Both the position numbers and the translations under genes were made by a program. The notes beneath the pieces were generated by a model. That model was not told the origin of the DNA. It was given only the letters and a program-made list of their open reading frames with translations, and made no database searches. A stretch of 64,000 nt of DNA from Vibrio aphrogenes (GTDB lineage Bacteria > Pseudomonadota > Gammaproteobacteria > Enterobacterales > Vibrionaceae): contig NZ_AP018689.1 in NCBI RefSeq assembly GCF_002157735.2, positions 2,265,619 to 2,329,618 on the forward strand, given 5' to 3'. Of this stretch, positions 57,305 through 64,000 are shown piece by piece. Every line of letters starts with the position of its first letter. Within the stretch, counting starts at the first letter, position 1.

Positions 57305-57525
57305 TGTCTCCAGCCCAACGTATCTCCCCTTATCCTCCACCATTACAAACACTTATTTTCTTCTGGATAATAATGATATTGCTCTTGATCACAACTTTTC
57401 TGATTTTTTTATTTGTTAATATAAAGTTGTATACACGATCAAAAAACCATACCTATAAAGTGGTTAAAGTGTGCATAAATTAACAATTATAACTATCCCT
57501 ACAAATTTCCTATTAAGGAGCATCT

Positions 57526-59142
57526 ATGACGGCTATGGCTCACACTACGCTAGATCTCAGCGCTTACGGTATTCACAATGTCACCGATATTGTGAGAAAC
57601 CCAAGTTATGAGCAATTGTTCATTGAAGAAACCCAATCTGATTTAACCGGTTACGAAAAAGGCATCGTAACGGAACTCGGTGCCGTGTCTGTCGATACAG
57701 GCATTTTTACCGGCCGTTCGCCAAAAGATAAATACATCGTAAAAGATGACATCACCAAAGAAACCTTGTGGTGGTCTGATCAAGGTAAAAATGACAATAA
57801 GCCGATTAGCCAAGCAATCTGGAGTGAGTTGAAATCCTTAGTCACAGAACAGTTGTCGAATAAACGAGTCTTTGTGGTGGACTGTTTTTGTGGCGCTAAC
57901 CCCGAATCTCGCTTAAAAGTTCGCGTGATTACGGAAGTGGCTTGGCAAGCTCATTTCGTCAAAAATATGTTCATTCGCCCAAGTGAAGAAGAACTACAAG
58001 ATTTCACCCCTGATTTTGTGGTCATGAATGGCGCGAAAGCAACCAACCCCAATTGGCAAGCTCAAGGTCTCAACTCTGAAAACTTCGTTGCTTTTAACTT
58101 AACCGAACGTATCCAAATCATTGGCGGAACTTGGTACGGCGGCGAAATGAAAAAAGGCATGTTTGCCATGATGAACTACCTTTTACCGCTCAAAGGCATT
58201 GCATCGATGCACTGTTCTGCCAACGTCGGTGAACAAGGCGACGTTGCAATTTTCTTTGGTTTATCAGGAACCGGAAAAACTACGCTCTCAACCGATCCTA
58301 AACGTCAATTAATTGGTGATGACGAACACGGTTGGGATGATGATGGGGTCTTCAACTTTGAAGGGGGCTGTTACGCCAAAACCATCAAACTGTCCAAAGA
58401 AGCTGAGCCTGATATTTATAACGCCATTCGTCGAGATGCGCTGTTAGAAAACGTTTCAGTGACACCAGAAGGTAAAATCGACTTTGATGATGGCTCTAAA
58501 ACCGAAAACACTCGTGTTTCTTACCCTATTTATCATATTGAAAATATCGTCAAACCGGTTTCGAAAGCCGGCCATGCACAAAAAGTGATTTTCTTAACTG
58601 CGGATGCTTTTGGGGTTCTGCCTCCGGTTTCGAAACTGACTCCAGAGCAGACGAAATACCATTTCTTATCCGGCTTTACCGCCAAATTAGCTGGTACAGA
58701 ACGAGGCATTACTGAGCCAACGCCGACCTTCTCTGCCGCCTTTGGAGCTGCGTTCTTAACTCTGCACCCAACCCAATATGCCGAAGTGCTGGTGAAACGT
58801 ATGGAAGCGGCGGGAGCAGAAGCTTACTTAGTCAATACCGGTTGGAATGGCAGTGGCAAACGTATCTCGATCCAAGATACTCGCGGCATTATTGATGCGA
58901 TTTTAGATGGCTCTATCGACCAAGCGCCTACCAAGATCATTCCAACCTTTAATTTGGAAGTGCCAACGGCCTTACCTAAGGTCGACCCAGCCATTTTAGA
59001 TCCTAGAGACACTTATGCCTCCAGTGAACAATGGCAAACCAAGGCCGATGAATTAGCCCAATTATTTATTAATAATTTTGCTCAATACACCGACAACGAG
59101 GAAGGCAAAGCCTTAGTCAAAGCCGGTCCTCAAGCCCGCTAA
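57526..59142 (+). CDS. pckA: Phosphoenolpyruvate carboxykinase (ATP)
   Basis: PckA converts oxaloacetate and ATP to phosphoenolpyruvate, the entry to gluconeogenesis. The 538-residue protein has the substrate segment with [13 protein letters not shown] and the kinase loop GLSGTGKTT at 245-253, then [16 protein letters not shown] is six bases before the ATG. The 283-bp upstream gap is AT-rich and contains the hslO terminator and a TTGTATAC word. A strong terminator follows. Confidence 0.98.
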   Translation: MTAMAHTTLDLSAYGIHNVTDIVRNPSYEQLFIEETQSDLTGYEKGIVTELGAVSVDTGIFTGRSPKDKYIVKDDITKETLWWSDQGKNDNKPISQAIWSELKSLVTEQLSNKRVFVVDCFCGANPESRLKVRVITEVAWQAHFVKNMFIRPSEEELQDFTPDFVVMNGAKATNPNWQAQGLNSENFVAFNLTERIQIIGGTWYGGEMKKGMFAMMNYLLPLKGIASMHCSANVGEQGDVAIFFGLSGTGKTTLSTDPKRQLIGDDEHGWDDDGVFNFEGGCYAKTIKLSKEAEPDIYNAIRRDALLENVSVTPEGKIDFDDGSKTENTRVSYPIYHIENIVKPVSKAGHAQKVIFLTADAFGVLPPVSKLTPEQTKYHFLSGFTAKLAGTERGITEPTPTFSAAFGAAFLTLHPTQYAEVLVKRMEAAGAEAYLVNTGWNGSGKRISIQDTRGIIDAILDGSIDQAPTKIIPTFNLEVPTALPKVDPAILDPRDTYASSEQWQTKADELAQLFINNFAQYTDNEEGKALVKAGPQAR

Positions 59143-59164
59143 CTAGGCCTATATCCTTTAATAC

Positions 59165-59198
59165 AACGAGAAACCTATAGTGGGTTTCTCGTTTTTTT
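59165..59198 (+). terminator. Terminator of pckA
   Basis: The arms AACGAGAAACC and GGGTTTCTCGTT form a long stem with a short loop, followed by a run of seven T. It lies 22 bp after the pckA stop. Confidence 0.92.
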
Positions 59199-59370
59199 AA
59201 CTGCCTTACCAATAGCCTCAATTCAAAGCTGTTATAGCGCTCACACTCATGAGATGATCAGATAATAAGTACGATTAGTATGATATTAATATGGAAATTG
59301 TACCGACACACATAACTGCTTATACTTCATTGCTCTACACCGACATCATTTGTAATTAACAGGATGTGAG

Positions 59371-61392
59371 ATGAGAAAACTGTTCGCGATTATCATTGGG
59401 TTATTATGCTTAGCCATCATAGCTATGGTTGCCTCTTATGCGGCTTTACATACCAAATATGCGGCGGATGTCGTCAATGGCGCGCTCAAGTTGGCTTATC
59501 AAGATAAGGTTCAAGTCCGTTCCGTCCAGTATTCTTACCAAGACCCAAGCCATCTACAGCTAAATGGGGTATTAATTAAACCCCAAGCAACTAAGCCAAC
59601 TTTAATCGAACAAATGGATATTTGGCTTCATCCATCGCTGTGGCAACAAAATAAACTCCAAATCGATAACCTGATCATCGATGGACTCACGCTTCAAGAC
59701 GGTTGGCCTGAAATCCACCTCTCCCAGTATCTACACATCAATCAAATCACGCTGGCACACCTCGATTTTGCGCATGATGCTTGGGTTGGCCGAGATGTAA
59801 GCCTACAAATCAAGCATCCACAAAAACGCGATTCTCGTTTATTCCCTTTTTATGGTGAAATTCGCCTTTCCGCCGAGCAACTTTATTGGCAAGGTGAAGC
59901 GCTAAATAACGTCTTTTTTGATGGCGATATCACGCCAACCCATACCACTTTCTACGATCTTCGCTTTCACTGGCGACAAGGGCAATTTGCCGCACAGGCC
60001 ACCAAAAAACAAAACGAGCAAGAATGGCAAGTCCCGCATGCCACCATTAGCGGATTACGCTTACAACAAGCCGATTTCGAGAGCATTAGCCAAACCAGTC
60101 TTGACGGATTTAAAGCTCTTGCCATGCGAATCCATGATTTGGATCTACGCCAATCCAGCATAGATACTCCTCGCTTTACGGCGAACAATATCCAATTAAC
60201 CGCCAGTAATCTCGAGTTACCTTTTCAGTTATGGCAACAGCAAGATGCCTCCATTTTTGTCACAGCAGAGGATATGGGGCTCTTTGGGCAAGCGATAAAT
60301 GCACCAGCACTTGATCTTAGCTTACAAAAAAACCGGGCAACCATTCATGATATCTCTTTAGAAATGCTGCAAGGTAACCTTCACCTACAAGGTACGGTCA
60401 CACCTTCAAGCCTCATGCTCAATCAGCTTAATATCAATAATATGAAATGGTTTCCCACCCCAGAAACCAAACATCTCGTCTGGCATTACTTAGATAAGCT
60501 TGATGATATTGAAGCGCAAATGCTAACGTTAAATAACTTACAGTTTATCGATTTAACCACCACGCCACCGCTACAAACAACTGGGCTCAGTATTGAAGGC
60601 GACCAAGTACAATTAAAACGAGATAAGCATTGGGGGCTATGGAAAGGCAAGCTCAGCCTCAGTGCCAGCAGCGCGACTTACGATAGCGTCAATAGTAAGA
60701 ACCCCTTGCTCACTATGCACAGTGAACAGGGCCACTTTTGGTTAGATAAGCTGTTTGTACCCTTAGATAACGGACTGGTAAAGGGAACCGGTGATATTGC
60801 ATTTGCTCAAACTAGCCAACCTTGGAAGCTCAACTTAGAAGCCTCTGGGATCCCATTACGCTTTTTTTCACGTTGGTTCAATTTACCGCTCCACCTCGAT
60901 GGCATTACCGACTTTACCCTCAAGGGGGAAGGTTTATACGGCGATCCATTGATCTTTAAGCATAGCGTTACTGGTGAGTTAAGCGCGAGCGTAACCCGAG
61001 CCACCAGCCAAGATGATTTCCAAACCTTATGGTTACGCAATCAAGGCATTGAATTACCTCCCCTTGCGCCCCCTAAACCGGGCAATCAAGGAGAAACACC
61101 AGAGGATAAAGCTGCGAATGATAAGCGTCGTGCTGCCGAAGCAAAAGACCAGAAAAAAGCCGCACCTGTCACTATCAGTGATATTCACTTAGTCGCTGAC
61201 CGCGGTCGATTATCGCTGAAACCTTTTACTATTGAGGCAACTGATTTTTCCGCTCATCTCGGTGGCGATTACGATTTCTTATTTCCGAGTAAAGGCAATC
61301 TACATTATCGTTTAGAAGGGAAATGCCAAGCTCTGACTTTTAATTTACTCGGCAATAAAGATGCGGTGCAAGTGGAAAATAATTGCCATTAA
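59371..61392 (+). CDS. AsmA-family envelope protein
   Basis: The 673-residue protein has an N-terminal membrane anchor (residues 5-27, FAIIIGLLCLAIIAMVASY) and a long periplasmic beta-rich body, as in the AsmA/YhdP/TamB group of bridge-like proteins implicated in phospholipid transport to the outer membrane. The C-terminal half has the typical AsmA end with GDYDFLFPSKGNLHYRLEG. A charged, Pro- and Lys-rich linker lies near residues 565-605. AGGATGTGAG precedes the ATG. The precise family branch is unsure. Confidence 0.8.
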   Translation: MRKLFAIIIGLLCLAIIAMVASYAALHTKYAADVVNGALKLAYQDKVQVRSVQYSYQDPSHLQLNGVLIKPQATKPTLIEQMDIWLHPSLWQQNKLQIDNLIIDGLTLQDGWPEIHLSQYLHINQITLAHLDFAHDAWVGRDVSLQIKHPQKRDSRLFPFYGEIRLSAEQLYWQGEALNNVFFDGDITPTHTTFYDLRFHWRQGQFAAQATKKQNEQEWQVPHATISGLRLQQADFESISQTSLDGFKALAMRIHDLDLRQSSIDTPRFTANNIQLTASNLELPFQLWQQQDASIFVTAEDMGLFGQAINAPALDLSLQKNRATIHDISLEMLQGNLHLQGTVTPSSLMLNQLNINNMKWFPTPETKHLVWHYLDKLDDIEAQMLTLNNLQFIDLTTTPPLQTTGLSIEGDQVQLKRDKHWGLWKGKLSLSASSATYDSVNSKNPLLTMHSEQGHFWLDKLFVPLDNGLVKGTGDIAFAQTSQPWKLNLEASGIPLRFFSRWFNLPLHLDGITDFTLKGEGLYGDPLIFKHSVTGELSASVTRATSQDDFQTLWLRNQGIELPPLAPPKPGNQGETPEDKAANDKRRAAEAKDQKKAAPVTISDIHLVADRGRLSLKPFTIEATDFSAHLGGDYDFLFPSKGNLHYRLEGKCQALTFNLLGNKDAVQVENNCH

Positions 61393-61413
61393 CCCTGAAA
61401 AACGCACATAAAA

Positions 61414-61443
61414 AAACGCCATTGCAAAACATCAATGGCGTTT
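61414..61443. terminator. Bidirectional terminator between the AsmA-family gene and the GNAT gene
   Basis: The arms AAACGCCATTG and CAATGGCGTTT form a perfect stem with an 8-base loop, flanked by A and T residues. It serves convergent genes. Confidence 0.88.
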
Positions 61444-61463
61444 AGAGATCGTCATAACAGGCA

Positions 61464-62387
61464 CTAACGAACCACAGGATCTTCTCCCAAAAAGTCGGTC
61501 ATTAGCATATAGGTGCCCGTAAATTCTACCGCCGCAACCTCGCCACTGTACACGGTGACCTTGACGATAATTCGTGCACGGCGGCCATTGACGAGGCGAT
61601 CCAAATCTCCACTGATGCCATCAAGAGAAGTGACCGCAACCGGACTCTCTGTTACTGGAGCCCGAAATCGTACCTTACTGTCGGCCAAGATAATGTCTGC
61701 TTCTAACCCTTTTTCTCGCATCAATAACCACGCCATCCCCCAACCGGTTAAAGTGGTTAAGGTAAATAACGAGCCTGCAAACATGGTTTCATGAGGATTA
61801 ATATTTGGATTTAACGGCGCAGAACATTCAAATTGATAGCCAGTATATTGGCTGATCCGAATCCCCATCGCCGCACAAATTGGAATTTCTTGTCGCCAGC
61901 GTTTTTGTAATTCATCACACCATTCTGGACGACGAGACACATTGGCACTCGCTTTCAAACGCTTAACCATCTGTTGGTGACGTACCGGCCCCACTTCATC
62001 ACTTAATTCGCCTTGGCTTTCAAACCCATTGCGGACATAAAAGCGAATAGCATCTTGCCGCGAGTTACACACTAAGCGCTTGGCCCCTTCCTGCAAACCA
62101 TAAGACTCTAGTGCCACTAAAATCAGTGAACCTAAGCCCTTGCCTCGATGATGCGGATGCACCGCCATATAGCGAATTTGGCCCTCATTATTGGGGGTTA
62201 AATACATTCGCCCTACTGCCATGATCCGTCCACGACCATCGACAATCATACGGTGAGCACTCATTTCATCGTATTCATCACGCTCAGAGCCAGGTGGAAG
62301 GTGAAAAGGCTCGCGCAACATCTGCCAACGAAAATGATAATATTGCTGCAAGTCAGATTCGGTTTTCGGCGTCACTAACTTAAACAT
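61464..62387 (-). CDS. GNAT acetyltransferase-hotdog thioesterase fusion (YiiD type)
   Basis: The 307-residue protein has an N-terminal GNAT domain (about 1-145) with the acetyl-CoA loop VHPHHRGKGLGSLIL, and a C-terminal YiiD_C hotdog domain (about 165-307) starting with MGIRISQYTGYQFECSAPL. E. coli YiiD has the same plan and has been reported to act as a malonyl-ACP decarboxylase (MadA/FabY) that primes fatty acid synthesis; I rely on memory for this. It is followed upstream by dtd and the YihY-type gene, the same neighbours as in E. coli. Confidence 0.88.
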   Translation of the reverse strand: MFKLVTPKTESDLQQYYHFRWQMLREPFHLPPGSERDEYDEMSAHRMIVDGRGRIMAVGRMYLTPNNEGQIRYMAVHPHHRGKGLGSLILVALESYGLQEGAKRLVCNSRQDAIRFYVRNGFESQGELSDEVGPVRHQQMVKRLKASANVSRRPEWCDELQKRWRQEIPICAAMGIRISQYTGYQFECSAPLNPNINPHETMFAGSLFTLTTLTGWGMAWLLMREKGLEADIILADSKVRFRAPVTESPVAVTSLDGISGDLDRLVNGRRARIIVKVTVYSGEVAAVEFTGTYMLMTDFLGEDPVVR

Positions 62388-62442
62388 GTAAATCCCTTAC
62401 TGATTAAATTGAATTACCTCGCTCAACACTAAGCAAAGTTTT

Positions 62443-62880
62443 TTATACTTGCAGCCAAAATGTCACCGGTCCGTCATTGACCAAGGCAACTTTCATGTCT
62501 GCAGCAAATCGCCCATTTTCCGTATGAACTTCAGCTTGGCGACAATATTGAGAAAAACATTCATACAACCTTTCAGCTTCACTAGGTTCGGCCCCTTTAG
62601 AAAAACTTGGCCGCATCCCTTTTTCCGTATCCGCAGGAAGGGTAAATTGTGAAACTACCAGCACTTGGCCTTCGATTTGCTTCACATTCAAATTCATTTT
62701 TCCTTGCTCATCTTCAAAAATACGATAACCAAGTACTCGCTCACTCAGACGTTTGGCTTTCGCTTCATCGTCGCCTTTTTCAACCCCAAGTAAGACCAAT
62801 AATCCAGCCCCTATTTCGCCAACAATCTGCCCATCGACTTTTACACTGGCTTCACTGACCCTTTGAATCAAAGCAATCAC
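62443..62880 (-). CDS. dtd: D-aminoacyl-tRNA deacylase
   Basis: Dtd removes D-amino acids mischarged onto tRNA. The 145-residue protein has the N-terminal [18 protein letters not shown], the catalytic SQFTL motif near residue 78 and the [12 protein letters not shown]-terminus containing the cross-subunit GP motif. Its start overlaps the upstream YihY-type stop by 4 bp, indicating one operon. Confidence 0.97.
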   Translation of the reverse strand: MIALIQRVSEASVKVDGQIVGEIGAGLLVLLGVEKGDDEAKAKRLSERVLGYRIFEDEQGKMNLNVKQIEGQVLVVSQFTLPADTEKGMRPSFSKGAEPSEAERLYECFSQYCRQAEVHTENGRFAADMKVALVNDGPVTFWLQV

Positions 62881-63746
62881 TCATCATTCCTTTTCTTTTT
62901 ATCCAATAAACGTGTTAATGGGTGATAAGGCTGTTCATTATACCAATGCTCTCGTTCACCTAAACTGGCCGTGACTTCCGCTCCAACCAAAACAATGAAC
63001 CAACACAAATACACCCAAACAAATAAAATGGGGATCGCAGCTAAGGCGCCGTAAATCAATTGATAAGAAGGAAATGCGGTAATGTACATCGCAAAACCTT
63101 TCTTAGATAACTCAAATAATAAGCCTGCGACCAACGCTCCTGCACACGCATGACGCAGTTTTACCTTAATATTCGGCACTAGCATGTAGAGGCCAACAAA
63201 GGCAGACATCGACAACAGTACTGGCAGGATTCGATATATCCCGCTGACCACTTCTTTGCTTAAATATTGTTCGGAGGTGATATAGGAGCTTAACGCTAAA
63301 CTGGCCCCCATAAAAATAGGCCCCAAGGTCAATACCATCCAATACATAGAAAAAGAATAAGCACGACGACGTTTACGCTTAACCCGCCAAATAAAGTTTA
63401 AATTTTTGTCGATTGTAGAAATCAGCATCATTGCAGTAACAAATACAAAAGCGCCCCCAATGGCGGTCATACTCGAGGTATTGGCCACAAAGGTGTTCAA
63501 GGCATTTTTGACCGCATCACCGGCCGCTGGCATAAAATTGAGAAACACAAACTCTTGAATTTGTTCCGTAATGCCTTCAAACACTGGAAACTTTGAAAGT
63601 GCAGTCACCAGCACCGTCATCAAAGGCACCAGTGATAACAAAGAAATGTACGCCATATAGCCGGCATTGACTGTCAATCGGTCCAAGATGATCCGATTTT
63701 TTAAATACAGAAAATAATGAATGCATACGCTGAGTTTTTTTTCCAT
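62877..63746 (-). CDS. YihY/BrkB-family inner-membrane protein
   Basis: The protein from the ATG ending at 63746 has 289 residues with about six hydrophobic segments and the family stretch [20 protein letters not shown] near the N-terminus. An ATG ending at 63755 exists, but the GAGG ribosome site is too close to it, so the later start is preferred. The function of this family is not established; older RNase BN labels are incorrect. It precedes dtd with a 4-bp overlap. Bases 63756-64000 hold no gene. Confidence 0.88.
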   Translation of the reverse strand: MEKKLSVCIHYFLYLKNRIILDRLTVNAGYMAYISLLSLVPLMTVLVTALSKFPVFEGITEQIQEFVFLNFMPAAGDAVKNALNTFVANTSSMTAIGGAFVFVTAMMLISTIDKNLNFIWRVKRKRRRAYSFSMYWMVLTLGPIFMGASLALSSYITSEQYLSKEVVSGIYRILPVLLSMSAFVGLYMLVPNIKVKLRHACAGALVAGLLFELSKKGFAMYITAFPSYQLIYGALAAIPILFVWVYLCWFIVLVGAEVTASLGEREHWYNEQPYHPLTRLLDKKKRNDE

Positions 63747-63847
63747 AACCACCATCCCTCTACAGATATAGAGTAAGAATCCCTATTGATGTTAGCGCAA
63801 TGAAAAGGGAGAAACGTCGATAGCGCCAACAAGTATCTCTAAATGAC

Positions 63848-63872
63848 TTATACCAATCGTACCAATTATCTG
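63848..63872. repeat. 25-bp intergenic motif, second copy
   Basis: The stretch TTATACCAATCGTACCAATT then ATCTG repeats the motif at 11131-11155 with two mismatches. The following AT-rich sequence to the window end has no open frame and could be the rest of a longer intergenic element cut by the window edge. Confidence 0.5.
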
Positions 63873-64000
63873 ACTCTCTAATTAATCTCAGCGGCGGATA
63901 ACGAGTATGCTTGGTATTAAATATTTTGATTTTCTTAATAAATTTTGCTGCGTTATTTATACCATAAACTGTATTGAGTATATAACTTGGATAAAAAAAG

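Noticed and set aside
57292..57483. 63-codon hydrophobic open frame before pckA
   Set aside because: It starts inside the hslO terminator hairpin at a GTG without a ribosome site, and its hydrophobicity comes from T-rich sequence.

Overview
The window reads as a chromosomal segment of a marine gammaproteobacterium of the family Vibrionaceae. The evidence is the Vibrio-like neighbourhoods: waa/kdkA/coaD/mutM/rpmG/rpmB/radC/coaBC/dut/slmA; recG/NCS2 permease/envZ/ompR/greB/tex; and nfuA/cysQ/nudE/gspN-C/hslR/hslO/pckA. Coding density is high and all core genes look intact. I see no rRNA, tRNA, CRISPR array, prophage, integron or complete insertion sequence.

Layout. Bases 1-13,385 hold a lipopolysaccharide core/surface-sugar region: two trimeric-helix acetyltransferases (one cut by the window edge), two GT4 and three GT9 glycosyltransferases including waaF, the Kdo transferase waaA, Kdo kinase kdkA, a waaE-like GT2 enzyme, a UDP-glucuronate-epimerase-like protein, a YejM/PbgA-like membrane sulfatase-fold protein and an AT-rich gene of unknown function. 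Bases 13,382-21,766 hold housekeeping genes: coaD, mutM, rpmG, rpmB, radC, coaBC, dut, slmA and an LpxL-type acyltransferase. Bases 21,940-32,123 hold recG, a xanthine/uracil permease, envZ-ompR, greB and tex. Bases 32,346-39,164 hold a glycerol regulon cluster (glpT, glpK, glpF, glpD, glpR). Bases 39,457-43,365 hold bioH, comF, nfuA, cysQ and nudE. Bases 43,381-55,544 hold a complete type II secretion operon, gspC to gspN, read right to left. The last part holds hslR, hslO, pckA, an AsmA-family protein, a GNAT-thioesterase fusion (YiiD type), dtd and a YihY-family membrane protein.

The unusual part lies between the genes. At least seven intergenic gaps carry modules that start with 7-bp units of the type TTCCTAG/TTCCTGG and end with the inverted units CTAGGAA/CCAGGAA. 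The arms hold from one to 17 tandem copies and the interiors differ: one holds a four-helix-bundle protein gene, one a terminator, others GC-rich repeats. Two of these modules interrupt the type II secretion operon on both sides of gspG, one supplies the stop codon of coaD, and one sits exactly where lpxL-type and recG neighbourhoods are joined. Further repeats are a 10-copy CGTGTCT array just upstream of kdkA, an array of about 7.5 copies of a 93-bp unit after recG, a 244-bp tandem duplication after mutM, a dispersed GC-rich motif family, four copies of a small hairpin, and a 232-bp MITE-like element between greB and tex with a decayed relative upstream of nfuA. This mosaic of heptamer-ended intergenic modules is the best candidate in the window for something undescribed.
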